Source: Serratia quinivorans (GTDB taxonomy: Bacteria; Pseudomonadota; Gammaproteobacteria; Enterobacterales; Enterobacteriaceae). From it: a stretch of DNA of 64,000 nucleotides. Location: contig NZ_CAMKGL010000010.1 in NCBI RefSeq assembly GCF_946227985.1, positions 1 to 64,000 of the forward strand. Direction: 5' to 3'. Positions 29,177-37,745 of the stretch are shown piece after piece. How positions within the stretch are numbered: the stretch's first letter is position 1; every line of letters begins with the position of its first letter. The notes beneath the pieces were generated by a model. It did not search any database, had not been told where the DNA came from, and saw nothing but the letters and a program-made list of their open reading frames with translations. A program made the translations under genes and the position numbers.

Positions 29177-30481
29177 ATGAAATTTCCTGGTAAACGTAAG
29201 TCCAAACACTATTTTCCGGTGAACGCCCGCGATCCGCTGTTACAGCAGGCTCAGCCCGAAAATGAAGTCAGCACCTCTTATGTCGTCGGTATTGACCAGA
29301 CGCTGGTAGATATCGAAGCCAAAGTGGACGACAGCTTCGTCCAGCGCTATGGCCTCAGTCTGGGGCATTCTTTGGTGATCGAGGATGACGTCGCCGAGGC
29401 GCTGTATCAGGAATTGATCGACAATAATTTAATCACCCATCAGTTTGCCGGCGGTACCATCGGCAATACTTTGCACAACTATTCAGTGCTGGCAGATGAC
29501 CGTTCGGTGCTGCTCGGCGTGATGTGCAGCAATATTAAGATTGGCAGCTACGCCTACCGCTATCTGTGCAATACCTCCAGCCGTACCGATCTTAACCACC
29601 TGCAGGCGGTTGACGGTGCCATTGGTCGCTGCTTCACGCTGATCGGCGAAAGTGGCGAACGTACCTTCGCCATCAGCCCAGGGCAGATGAACCAACTGCG
29701 GCCGGAAAGCGTGACGGAAGAGGTAATCGCCGGTGCCTCGGCATTGGTGCTGACGTCCTATCTGGTGCGTTGCAAGGAAGGTGAGCCGATGCCGGCGGCG
29801 ACCATGCAGGCGATCGAGTTTGCCAAAAAGCACGATGTGCCGGTGGTACTGACGCTCGGCACCAAGTATGTGATCGCCGACAACCCGCAGTGGTGGCGCG
29901 ACTTCCTGAAACAGCACGTTTCTATTTTGGCGATGAATGAAGATGAAGCGTTGGAACTGACCGGGCTGAGCGATCCGCTGACCGCTTCGGACATGGCGCT
30001 GGAATGGGTCGATCTGGTGCTGTGCACCGCCGGGCCAAGTGGCCTGTATATGGCGGGCTACACCGAAGAGGCCAACAAGCGAGAAACTCAGCATCCGTTG
30101 TTGCCGGGGCATATCGCCGAATTCAACCGCTATGAGTTCAGCCGCGCGATGCGTCGTGAAAGCTGCGAGAGCCCGTTCCGCATCTATTCGCATATTGCGC
30201 CTTACATGGGCGGGCCGGAAAAAATCATGAACACCAACGGTGCCGGTGATGGGGCGCTGTCTGCGCTGCTGCATGATATTGCCGCCAACGGTTTTCACCG
30301 CAATAACGTGCCGAACTCCAGCAAGCACGTTCGCAGTTATCTGACTTACTCCTCGCTGGCACAGGTGTGTAAATACGCCAACCGCGTCAGCTATCAGGTG
30401 CTGAACCAGCATTCACCGCGTCTGACGCGCGGCTTGCCGGAACGAGAGGACAGCCTGGAAGAGTCTTACTGGGAACGGTAA
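29177..30481 (+). CDS. gsk: Inosine-guanosine kinase
   Basis: A 434-residue PfkB-family nucleoside kinase starting MKFPGKRKSKHYFPVNARDP, as E. coli Gsk does. The PfkB catalytic signature NTNGAGDGALSALLHD with the catalytic Asp is near residue 352. It phosphorylates guanosine and inosine in purine salvage. It occupies its usual place after hemH, with an ERIC element inserted between them. Confidence 0.96.
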   Translation: MKFPGKRKSKHYFPVNARDPLLQQAQPENEVSTSYVVGIDQTLVDIEAKVDDSFVQRYGLSLGHSLVIEDDVAEALYQELIDNNLITHQFAGGTIGNTLHNYSVLADDRSVLLGVMCSNIKIGSYAYRYLCNTSSRTDLNHLQAVDGAIGRCFTLIGESGERTFAISPGQMNQLRPESVTEEVIAGASALVLTSYLVRCKEGEPMPAATMQAIEFAKKHDVPVVLTLGTKYVIADNPQWWRDFLKQHVSILAMNEDEALELTGLSDPLTASDMALEWVDLVLCTAGPSGLYMAGYTEEANKRETQHPLLPGHIAEFNRYEFSRAMRRESCESPFRIYSHIAPYMGGPEKIMNTNGAGDGALSALLHDIAANGFHRNNVPNSSKHVRSYLTYSSLAQVCKYANRVSYQVLNQHSPRLTRGLPEREDSLEESYWER

Positions 30482-30490
30482 AAAAGCAAA

Positions 30491-30510
30491 AGGTCCGGCT
30501 CGCCGGACCT
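30491..30510 (+). terminator. Hairpin terminator after gsk
   Basis: AGGTCCGGCTCGCCGGACCT is a complete 20-base palindrome nine bases past the gsk stop. No strong T-run follows, so termination may be partial. Confidence 0.6.
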
Positions 30511-30553
30511 CAGACTACTGACAAAGCCCGTTATTAGGGAGAGCGTGCTGAAG

Positions 30554-30647
30554 GGGTCGTAGCAGCTTTAGCTGCCGACCCATTTGTCTGGAGCAAATGG
30601 GAACGACTTCCAGTCGGCCCGCAGGGTGGGACACACGGACGTGTCCC
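30554..30647. repeat. Cluster of four stem-loops between gsk and ybaL
   Basis: Four adjacent inverted repeats: a two-tier stem at 30554-30581 (GGGTCG outer, GCAGC inner arms); CCCATTTG/CAAATGGG at 30579-30601, sharing bases with the first and therefore mutually exclusive with its full form; CGACT/AGTCG at 30604-30616; and GGGACAC/GTGTCCC at 30628-30647 with loop ACGGAC. Two loops show GGA. No gene lies here. It may be a structured RNA or a dispersed intergenic repeat. Confidence 0.6.
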
Positions 30648-30719
30648 ATAATGGCCCCTCGGTGCGCTAGGCCCGGGTATCTCGGATTCAAAGACGACTT
30701 TGTTAAATCGAATGACCGA

Positions 30720-32411
30720 TCAAATCGGGCAGCCGCCCATTTTCTCTTCTTCAGTCAGCGTATCCAGCTTAAGGATATTCAGCATGCTGTTGGCGATTTC
30801 CCGTTCTCCCATCACCACCTGATTAGCCCCGCGATCGGAGATATAAGACACTTCGTCATCGTAGTGCGCCCGGGCGATAATCTCGATGTTGGGCCGCTTG
30901 GTTCGCGCAGAGGCTACGATCTCACCGGCCTCGTAACCGTTGGGGATGGTCAACAACAGCCAGCGCGCGCAGTCCAGCCGTGCCAGATCCATCACTTCCG
31001 GATTGGCGGCGTTACCCAGCACCGTTTTAATGCCCTGTTCACGCAGTGCTTCCACCCGTGGCCGTGAGTTTTCGATCACCACCAGTGGAATACCGGCCTC
31101 GGCCAGTTTGGCCCCCAGCAGGCTACCGACGCGGCCATAGCCAACCAGCAGCGCGTGGTTGCACATATCGACCGGGATCTGCTTCTCGTCCTCTACCGCT
31201 TCTTCCAGGATTTGGTCTTCTATGGTCTCGGTCTTGGCCAGATAACGTTCGAGCAGGGTGAACAGCAGCGGGTTAAGCATGATCGACAAAATAGCCCCGG
31301 CCAGCACCAGATTACGGCCGTGCTCCGACATCATGCCCAGCGTGATCCCGAGCCCGGCCAGGATGAAGGCAAACTCGCCAATCTGCGCCAGGCTGGCGGA
31401 GATGGTCAGCGCGGTGCGTTTGGAGTGGCCGAACATTTTCACCAGCAGGAATGCGGCCGCCGATTTACCGAACACGATAATCGCCAGCGTTGCCAGCACC
31501 GCCAGAGGCTCATTGATCAGGATCATCGGATCAAACAGCATGCCGACCGAGACAAAGAACAGTACGGCGAAGGCATCGCGCAGCGGTAAGGTGTCGTGGG
31601 CCGCTCGATGGCTTAGCTCAGACTCATTGAGCACCATACCGGCAAAGAATGCCCCCAGGGCAAAGGAAACATCGAACAGTTTCACCGCGCCATAGGCAAT
31701 ACCGAGTGCCAATGCCAACACGGCCAGAGTAAAGAGTTCACGTGAACCGGTACTGGCGGTTTTCGCCAGGATCCACGGCACCAGGCGACGGCCAACCACA
31801 ATCATCAGCGCGATAAAGGCAATGACTTTACCAATGGTCATTGCCAGCTCAATCAGTAACTGGCCGCTGCTGGCGTTGTTATTGCCCAGCATATTGCCGA
31901 ACGCCGGCAGCAATACCAGCGTCAGCACCATCGCCAGGTCTTCTACGATTAGCCAGCCGATGGCAATTTGCCCACGCTGACTATCAATCAGCTGACGTTC
32001 TTCCAGCGCACGCAGCAGCACCACGGTACTGGCGGTGGATAAGCAAAGCCCGAACACCAGACCGGAAATCAAATCCCAGCCGAGCAGTTTCGACAGCCCC
32101 ATGCCCAGTAAGGTGGCAACGGCAATCTGGGCCACGGCACCGGGAATGGCAATATGTTTTACTGCGAGGAGGTCTTTAAGAGAGAAGTGGAGGCCAACAC
32201 CAAACATCAACAAAATCACGCCGATTTCCGCCAGTTCCGGAGCCAGCGAGGTGTCGGCAACAAAACCGGGGGTAAAAGGGCCGGCGAGCACGCCTGCGGC
32301 AAGGTACCCGACCAGCGGGGAGATGCGCAGGCGATTCGCCAGCATTCCGAGGAGGAAGGCGAGGACTAAGCCTCCGACAATGGTGGTGATTAACGGTGTT
32401 GAATTATGCAT
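30720..32411 (-). CDS. ybaL: KefB-type cation/proton antiporter YbaL
   Basis: A 563-residue CPA2-family transporter. About twelve transmembrane helices (residues 1-390) lead to a cytoplasmic TrkA-N (RCK) domain from about residue 415 with a Rossmann nucleotide motif (LLVGYGRVGSLLGAKLAEAG). The protein likely exchanges K+ or Na+ for H+ under nucleotide or glutathione control, but the substrate of YbaL is not established. The order gsk-ybaL-fsr-ushA is as in E. coli. Confidence 0.94.
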   Translation of the reverse strand: MHNSTPLITTIVGGLVLAFLLGMLANRLRISPLVGYLAAGVLAGPFTPGFVADTSLAPELAEIGVILLMFGVGLHFSLKDLLAVKHIAIPGAVAQIAVATLLGMGLSKLLGWDLISGLVFGLCLSTASTVVLLRALEERQLIDSQRGQIAIGWLIVEDLAMVLTLVLLPAFGNMLGNNNASSGQLLIELAMTIGKVIAFIALMIVVGRRLVPWILAKTASTGSRELFTLAVLALALGIAYGAVKLFDVSFALGAFFAGMVLNESELSHRAAHDTLPLRDAFAVLFFVSVGMLFDPMILINEPLAVLATLAIIVFGKSAAAFLLVKMFGHSKRTALTISASLAQIGEFAFILAGLGITLGMMSEHGRNLVLAGAILSIMLNPLLFTLLERYLAKTETIEDQILEEAVEDEKQIPVDMCNHALLVGYGRVGSLLGAKLAEAGIPLVVIENSRPRVEALREQGIKTVLGNAANPEVMDLARLDCARWLLLTIPNGYEAGEIVASARTKRPNIEIIARAHYDDEVSYISDRGANQVVMGEREIANSMLNILKLDTLTEEEKMGGCPI

Positions 32412-32656
32412 CCAGACTCCTTCTAGCTATGCATTGCAGCAGAGGGGAAACGCAACAGAGTTACGAAAAGATACATTTAGTTTATTGCATTTGTTCGCGA
32501 CGCGCTTAGCTAAATATAGCTATTTTGCGAAAAAGCAGAGGATTCCGCTTTTGGCATGCCAATGAGGAGATTTAACACTTAATAAGTCAAATAATATGGA
32601 TTTGTGTGGGAGATGACCCGGTTTGTCGATGAATTCAAACCGGGTCTGTAGCAGGG
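32412..32656. other. Intergenic region ybaL-fsr with palindrome
   Basis: About 245 non-coding bases. At 32615-32646 lies a perfect 11-bp stem (GACCCGGTTTG and CAAACCGGGTC, ten-base loop) just past the fsr stop. It is probably the fsr terminator, although no T-run follows on the minus strand. The rest holds the ybaL leader and promoter, with no clear boxes. Confidence 0.6.
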
Positions 32657-33877
32657 TTATTGTGAGTTATGATCCATATTGGGCAGTAATGCAGTAATAA
32701 TGCCGATCAGTGGCAGGAAAGCACAGATTTGGTAGACCAGCTCGATACTGGTCAAATCTGCGACATAACCAAGAACTGCCGCACCTAATCCCCCCATGCC
32801 AAAAGCAAAACCGAAGAATAACCCGGAAACCATGCCCACTTTACCTGGGATCAGTTCCTGTGCGTAAACCAGAATGGCAGAAAACGCCGATGCGAGGATT
32901 ACCCCTATAAAGACCGTTAAAATGCCGGTCCAATACAGAGATGCATAGGGTAAAACAAGCGTAAAGGGTGCTGCACCAAGAATTGAGCCCCAAATAACAC
33001 GTTTTCGACCTATCTTGTCGCCAAGAGGCCCACCAATAATGGTGCCTGCGGCTACAGCGAACAGAAATGCAAACAGGTGAAATTGGGCGTTTTGCACTGA
33101 AACACCGAACTTGTGCATCAGATAAAAGGTGTAATAACTGCTAATGCTGGCCAGATAGAAGTATTTGGAGAAAATCAGTACCAGCAGGATGCCAATGGCA
33201 TAGGTAACCGTACGTTTCGGCAGCGGTTTCGCCAAAGAGGCCGTTTTAGGCTGGCCTTTTGTTGCCCGATGCTGCTGTTGATACCATTTACTGACCTGCA
33301 ATAGCACCACAATGGCCAGCAGCGCTGCCAGGGAGAACCAGGCGACGTTACCCTTGCCGTAAGGCGCGATAATCAGCGCCGCCAGCAGGGGCCCGAGGGA
33401 GCTGCCAAAGTTACCGCCCACCTGGAACAGTGACTGCGCCAGGCCATGTCGGCCACCGGAAGCCATCCGTGCTACACGGGAGGATTCAGGATGGAATACC
33501 GAAGAGCCGGTACCGACCAATGCCGCCGCCAACAGCACCAGCGGGAAGGTATTGGCCACGGACAGCAGCAGCAGCCCGCACAGGGTAAAACCCATGCCGA
33601 TGGGCAGCGAATACGGCTGCGGATGTTTATCCGTGTAGTAGCCGATCAGCGGCTGCAATAAGGACGCCGTGAGCTGGTAGGTCAGAGTAATCATGCCGAT
33701 CTGCACGAAGCTGAGGCTGAAGTCAGCCTGCAGGATCGGGTAAATCGCCAGGATCAGCGATTGAATCATGTCGTTGAGCAGGTGAGAGACGCTGATGGCA
33801 CCGAGAATCGAGAAAGCAGTCCCTTTAACCGCACTGCCCTTGGCCGGTGGCAGGGCGGTTTCGCTACGGTCGGTCAT
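32657..33877 (-). CDS. fsr: Fosmidomycin resistance protein Fsr (MFS exporter)
   Basis: A 406-residue MFS exporter with twelve predicted transmembrane helices. The family-specific FSILGAISVSHLLNDMIQSLILAIYP begins near residue 20, and HPESSRVARMASGGRHG is in the middle loop. The ATG at 33877 gives exactly the E. coli length; a TTG at 33937 would add 20 residues. It exports fosmidomycin and related compounds. It is divergent from ushA. Confidence 0.94.
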   Translation of the reverse strand: MTDRSETALPPAKGSAVKGTAFSILGAISVSHLLNDMIQSLILAIYPILQADFSLSFVQIGMITLTYQLTASLLQPLIGYYTDKHPQPYSLPIGMGFTLCGLLLLSVANTFPLVLLAAALVGTGSSVFHPESSRVARMASGGRHGLAQSLFQVGGNFGSSLGPLLAALIIAPYGKGNVAWFSLAALLAIVVLLQVSKWYQQQHRATKGQPKTASLAKPLPKRTVTYAIGILLVLIFSKYFYLASISSYYTFYLMHKFGVSVQNAQFHLFAFLFAVAAGTIIGGPLGDKIGRKRVIWGSILGAAPFTLVLPYASLYWTGILTVFIGVILASAFSAILVYAQELIPGKVGMVSGLFFGFAFGMGGLGAAVLGYVADLTSIELVYQICAFLPLIGIITALLPNMDHNSQ

Positions 33878-34058
33878 TTTATTATTAGCCTGGTAAGTTT
33901 TAGAGGACAGAGCAGATATCTTAGGCAAGTTGTTCAATATTTACCATATCCGACATAATTTGACGCACATCGCAAAAATTTGAAATTAGTTACCTTTGTT
34001 TCGCGCTACAATTTCGGCCATCTCAAAAAAGCAGTTAAATATCAAATGGAGTTCCGCC

Positions 34059-35714
34059 ATGCGCTTTTCGTTAAAGACCACCGCATGCGCTTTGGCCGTG
34101 TCCCTGACTTTCCTGTCGGGAGCCGCCAGCGCCTGGGAAAAGGATAAGACCTACAGCATCACCATTTTGCATACCAACGATCACCACGGCCATTTCTGGC
34201 AGAACGACCACGGTGAATATGGTCTGGGCGCACAAAAAACGCTGGTGGACAGCATTCGTCAGGAGGTCGCGGCCAAGGGCGGCAGCCTGTTGCTGCTGTC
34301 GGGCGGTGATATTAATACCGGCGTGCCGGAATCCGATCTACAGGATGCCGAGCCGGACTTCCGCGGCATGAATCTGGTGGGCTATGACGCGATGGCGATC
34401 GGCAACCATGAATTTGACAATCCTCTCAGCGTGTTGCGCCAGCAGGAGAAGTGGGCGACTTTCCCGCTGCTGTCGGCCAACATCTATCAGAAAAGCACCC
34501 AGCAGCGCTTGTTCAAACCCTATGCCTTGTTCGATAAGCAGGGTATCAAGATTGCGGTGATCGGCCTGACTACCGATGACACCTCCAAGATTGGCAACCC
34601 GGAATATTTCACCGACATTGAGTTCCACGTGCCAGCGCAGGAAGCCAAACAGGTGGTGGAGCAACTGCGTAAAGACGAGAAACCGGACGTGATCATCGCC
34701 GCGACCCACATGGGCCATTACGATGACGGTAACCACGGCTCTAATGCCCCCGGTGACGTAGAAATGGCGCGCAGCCTGCCTGCCGGTTATCTGGATATGA
34801 TCGTCGGCGGCCACTCGCAGGATCCGGTTTGTATGGCCGGTGACAACCACAAGCAGGTGGATTATGTGCCGGGCACTCCGTGCTCGCCGGATCGTCAGAA
34901 CGGCACCTGGATCGTGCAGGCGCACGAGTGGGGCAAGTATGTCGGCCGTGCCGATTTCCAGTTCCGTAATGGCGAGCTGAAGCTGGTGCATTATCAGCTG
35001 ATCCCGGTCAATCTGAAGAAAAAGGTGGAGAAAGCCGACGGCACCAGCGAGCGCGTGTATTACACCCAGCAGATCGCGGAAGATGCGTCGATGATGAAAC
35101 TGCTGACGCCGTTCCAGGAAAAGGGCAAGGCGCAGCTGGAGGTTAAAATTGGCAGCGTTAATGGCAAGCTGGAAGGCGATCGCAGTAAGGTGCGCTTTGT
35201 TCAGACCAACCTGTCGCGCGTGCTGTTGGCAGCGCAGATGGAACGTGCCGAGGCCGACTTTGCTGTAATGAGCGGGGGCGGGGTACGTGACTCGATTGAA
35301 GCCGGTGACATTACCTATAAAAACGTGCTGAAGGTACAGCCGTTTGGCAACACGCTGGTCTACGTCGAAATGAAAGGCAGCGAGGTGGAGAAATACCTGG
35401 CGGTGGTGGCTAATATGAAAGTGGATTCTGGCGCCTATGCACAGTTTGCCAACGTCAGCCTGACGGCGGACGGCAAACAGGGCGTCAGCAATGTCAAAAT
35501 CAAAGGCGAGCCGCTGCAGGCGGATAAAACTTACCGTATGGCCACGCTGAACTTCAATGCGCTGGGCGGTGACGGTTATCCGAAGCTGGATACTTTGCCA
35601 AGCTACGTCAACACCGGCTTTATCGATGCCGAAGTGCTGAAACAGTATATTGAGAAGCACTCTCCGCTGGATGCGGCGGCCTATGAGCCGAAGGGCGAGA
35701 TTGTGTATCAGTAA
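34059..35714 (+). CDS. ushA: Periplasmic 5'-nucleotidase/UDP-sugar hydrolase UshA
   Basis: A 551-residue periplasmic enzyme with a Sec signal (MRFSLKTTACALAVSL..., cleaved after GAASA). The metallophosphoesterase domain has ILHTNDHHGHF, SGGDINTG, GNHEFDNPL and GGHSQDP; the C-terminal nucleotide-specificity domain includes NFNALGGDGYP. It hydrolyses nucleotides and UDP-sugars for uptake. TGGAG lies before the ATG at 34059; the frame extends to 33996, but that would place the signal peptide internally. Confidence 0.96.
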   Translation: MRFSLKTTACALAVSLTFLSGAASAWEKDKTYSITILHTNDHHGHFWQNDHGEYGLGAQKTLVDSIRQEVAAKGGSLLLLSGGDINTGVPESDLQDAEPDFRGMNLVGYDAMAIGNHEFDNPLSVLRQQEKWATFPLLSANIYQKSTQQRLFKPYALFDKQGIKIAVIGLTTDDTSKIGNPEYFTDIEFHVPAQEAKQVVEQLRKDEKPDVIIAATHMGHYDDGNHGSNAPGDVEMARSLPAGYLDMIVGGHSQDPVCMAGDNHKQVDYVPGTPCSPDRQNGTWIVQAHEWGKYVGRADFQFRNGELKLVHYQLIPVNLKKKVEKADGTSERVYYTQQIAEDASMMKLLTPFQEKGKAQLEVKIGSVNGKLEGDRSKVRFVQTNLSRVLLAAQMERAEADFAVMSGGGVRDSIEAGDITYKNVLKVQPFGNTLVYVEMKGSEVEKYLAVVANMKVDSGAYAQFANVSLTADGKQGVSNVKIKGEPLQADKTYRMATLNFNALGGDGYPKLDTLPSYVNTGFIDAEVLKQYIEKHSPLDAAAYEPKGEIVYQ

Positions 35715-35723
35715 GTCGTCAGC

Positions 35724-35745
35724 GGGGGAGGCGTAAGTCTCCCCC
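35724..35745. terminator. Hairpin between convergent ushA and ybaK
   Basis: The stem GGGGGAG/CTCCCCC with an eight-base loop lies nine bases past ushA and just short of the ybaK stop. It may serve both genes; there is no T-run. Confidence 0.55.
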
Positions 35746-35752
35746 TATCGAT

Positions 35753-36232
35753 TCAGTCGCGCTTGGCGATATCGGCGAAGCTGCCGGCCAGCAGCCGGCA
35801 AAGATCCTCTGCCGCCAGCTCAATGTCCAACCCGCGTTTGCCGCCGGAGACGTAAATAGTGGAGAACTGCTGTGCCGGGCTGTCAATCACCGTCGGCAGG
35901 CGCTTTTTTTGCCCCAGCGGGCTGATGCCGCCCACCAGATAACCGGTGACGCGCTGTGCCAGCAGCGGATCGGCCATTTCGGCCTTTTTCGCCCCCAGTG
36001 CGCGGGCGACCTTTTTCAAATCCAATTGGCTGGCAACCGGCGTGACGGCCACCGCCAGATGTTTGGCATCGCCGTTAAGTGCCACCAGCAGCGTTTTATA
36101 GACGCGGTCGGCATCCAGTCCAAGCTTCTTTACCGCTTCATCACCGAAATTGGTTTCGGCACTGTCGTGATGATAGGGATGAAGGGTAAAGGCGACTTTT
36201 TGTTTCTCTAGCAGGATCACTGCAGGCGTCAT
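35753..36232 (-). CDS. ybaK: Cys-tRNA(Pro)/Cys-tRNA(Cys) deacylase YbaK
   Basis: A 159-residue YbaK/ProRS-associated editing domain protein with conserved KTLLV, the catalytic Lys region in VYKTLLVAL, and [18 protein letters not shown]. It hydrolyses Cys mischarged on tRNA-Pro in trans of ProRS. It stands between ushA and chiX/ybaP as in E. coli. Confidence 0.95.
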   Translation of the reverse strand: MTPAVILLEKQKVAFTLHPYHHDSAETNFGDEAVKKLGLDADRVYKTLLVALNGDAKHLAVAVTPVASQLDLKKVARALGAKKAEMADPLLAQRVTGYLVGGISPLGQKKRLPTVIDSPAQQFSTIYVSGGKRGLDIELAAEDLCRLLAGSFADIAKRD

Positions 36233-36335
36233 ACGTTTTCCTATTTCTCCCGGTGCTCAAGGTTGCAACGGGATGCAACAAAATTACAAAAATATAACGG
36301 TAACAGCAACCTGAGCAGCGGTAGCGTAAAGCGGG

Positions 36336-36365
36336 TTGCCAAGATGTTCACTCGGTTGCTACCCT
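36336..36365 (+). promoter_or_regulatory. Probable chiX promoter
   Basis: TTGCCA (36336-36341) and TACCCT (36360-36365), spaced 18 bases, with TG one base before the -10 (extended -10). The ChiX 5' end follows about eight bases later. Confidence 0.6.
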
Positions 36366-36372
36366 GTGTATT

Positions 36373-36459
36373 GTAACCGTTAACACGGTTGCTATGCGTA
36401 TAACTACAATACAAGAAATTCCTCTTTGACTGGCCAGTAGCGATATTGGCCACTTTTTT
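36373..36459 (+). ncRNA. chiX: Small regulatory RNA ChiX (MicM/SroB)
   Basis: This stretch matches E. coli ChiX in structure and position (between ybaK and ybaP). It has a 5' hairpin (AACCG/CGGTT), an AT-rich linker, the seed AAATTCCTCTTTGAC (36416-36430) identical to the part that pairs with chitoporin mRNA, and the terminator stem TGGCCAGTAGCGATATTGGCCA-type at 36431-36452 followed by a T-run. ChiX is an Hfq-dependent sRNA that silences chiP and, in Serratia, chitinase regulation until chitin oligosaccharides appear. Its T-run overlaps the convergent ybaP stop codon. The 5' end is estimated from the promoter. Confidence 0.93.
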
Positions 36460-37261
36460 ACTGCCCCTGCAGCATTGCCGGAAGATTATCCTCGCCGTAC
36501 AGATGCAGCGCACCCACCGCTACCACGTAGTTTCCGGCCGGTAATGCCTCCAGTTTTTGTCGCCAATCGCGGTTGCGCTGATGCATCAGCACGTCGTAAA
36601 GATCGGCACTGAAAGTGGCGGGCAGGGTTTCCAGCATTCCGCTGGGTTTCGCGTCCAGCCACCAGCTCACCATGGTTTGCAGCAGTCGTGCGTTGGTATG
36701 CCAGTGTTCCAGCGTATCACGCAGCAGGGCCATGCCCCCTTCAGGTAACTGCTCCAGCATCGCCATTTGCTGCTGCGCCCCTTCCAGTTCGATCACCTTT
36801 TTATGCTGTGCTCTGGCAGCCTGCAGCAGTTGATAATCCACACCGTATTCGGCACGCAATCCCAAACGCTGCGCCTGGCGGGCCTGCATCATTAGCGCCA
36901 CCTGCCAGCCGGGCAGGGTGGAAAATGTTTCCGCATCGGTGCCCAGTTCCTGACACAGCGTCAGTAACTGCTGAAACTCGGGCTCGGAGAGCCGCTGATC
37001 AAGTTCTGCTTGCTGTTCGATATGGTCAAACGGCGAGGCGGAGCCGGTAATATCAGCTTCGACAATCAAGGCATCTGCCTGCTTCAGGCGTGCGGCCAGT
37101 TTGGCCGGCAGCGGCGACATATCTACCGTACCCATATGAATGCTGCCGACCAGATGGAACTGACGATCGCCAGGCAGTCGAATATCCAGCGCCGGATAGG
37201 CGTAGGTCATGGGGGAGATCAGACCGAGAAAGGCGGCGATGCGGCGTAACAGTTGACCCAT
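36458..37261 (-). CDS. ybaP: TraB/GumN family protein YbaP
   Basis: A 267-residue protein of the TraB/GumN (PDGLE/GumN) family with an N-terminal hydrophobic signal (LLRRIAAFLGLISPM, before YAYPALDIRLPG). The motif VGSIHMGTVDMSPLP near residue 35 and the C-terminal NYVVAVGALHLYGEDNLPAML carry the conserved His and Glu/Asp residues of this presumed metallopeptidase-like fold. The function is unknown. The start at 37261 matches the E. coli length; an ATG-less extension to 37330 is less likely. Confidence 0.9.
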   Translation of the reverse strand: MGQLLRRIAAFLGLISPMTYAYPALDIRLPGDRQFHLVGSIHMGTVDMSPLPAKLAARLKQADALIVEADITGSASPFDHIEQQAELDQRLSEPEFQQLLTLCQELGTDAETFSTLPGWQVALMMQARQAQRLGLRAEYGVDYQLLQAARAQHKKVIELEGAQQQMAMLEQLPEGGMALLRDTLEHWHTNARLLQTMVSWWLDAKPSGMLETLPATFSADLYDVLMHQRNRDWRQKLEALPAGNYVVAVGALHLYGEDNLPAMLQGQ

Positions 37262-37383
37262 ACAGCGTGGCTCCTGAATAACTTGTTCGCCTTTCAGCTT
37301 GAAAGGTGAGGGGCGTAACATTTCCCCCATGCTAAACGCTATCAGGCAGACAAGAAAGTCTGAAGAGTGAAGGAATTATCCCA

Positions 37384-37413
37384 AAGAAAAAAGGGCGCAT
37401 TGATGTGCGCCCC
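37384..37413 (-). terminator. Terminator of the CopZ-like gene
   Basis: The stem GGGCGCA...TGCGCCC with T-run on the minus-strand exit side lies 27 bases past the copZ-like stop. Confidence 0.82.
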
Positions 37414-37439
37414 GTGGTATTGGTTCAGTCTATTAGGGG

Positions 37440-37640
37440 TTAGGCAAGGATGGCTTGATAACCGGCCTGTTCCACCGCGTTAATCAGCGTTTTTGGCGCG
37501 ACATCGCCGGTTACTTTGGCGCTATCAAGGGCGACTTCCACGGCGGTAACGCCAGGTACGGCTTCTAAAGCTTTACGTGTGCTGCCAACACAATGCATGC
37601 AGGTCAGCCCCTGCAATGCCAGTACGGTAACTTGTGACAT
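37440..37640 (-). CDS. copZ: Stand-alone heavy-metal-associated (CopZ-like) copper chaperone
   Basis: A 66-residue HMA domain: metal motif LTCMHCVGS (Met-x-Cys-x2-Cys type, residues about 13-18), then a ferredoxin-like beta-alpha-beta pattern ending QAGYQAILA. It resembles the first metal-binding domain of E. coli CopA. In E. coli that domain is also released as CopA(Z) by ribosomal frameshifting inside copA. Here the gene simply ends, and a terminator follows; no CopA ATPase is encoded at this site. A CueR promoter drives it. I infer a copper-induced cytosolic chaperone. The symbol is by function. Confidence 0.85.
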   Translation of the reverse strand: MSQVTVLALQGLTCMHCVGSTRKALEAVPGVTAVEVALDSAKVTGDVAPKTLINAVEQAGYQAILA

Positions 37641-37705
37641 GGTTTGATTCCTCTCAAGGGCGGTGTTTAAAGGTTGACCGCTTTACCTGTTTTCACTAAG
37701 AATAA

Positions 37706-37736
37706 AGGATAAACCTTCCAGCAAGGGGAAGGTCAA
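37706..37736 (-). promoter_or_regulatory. CueR-controlled promoter (MerR type, 19-bp spacer)
   Basis: On the minus strand, -35 TTGACC (37731-37736) and -10 TATCCT (37706-37711) are 19 bases apart. The spacer holds the dyad ACCTTCC/GGAAGGT (37713-37733). Spacing and dyad are those of the E. coli copA promoter activated by CueR with Cu+. Confidence 0.92.
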
Positions 37737-37745
37737 GGAGTGAAA

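Noticed and set aside
32412-32565. Short plus-strand frames upstream of ybaL
   Set aside because: They are antisense extensions of ybaL without ribosome sites or homology.
34338-35660. 440-codon minus-strand frame within ushA
   Set aside because: It is an antisense shadow; ushA motifs are intact on the plus strand.
36241-36513. 90-codon minus-strand frame over the ChiX region
   Set aside because: The region is explained by the ChiX sRNA and its promoter; the frame has no ribosome site and overlaps ybaP.
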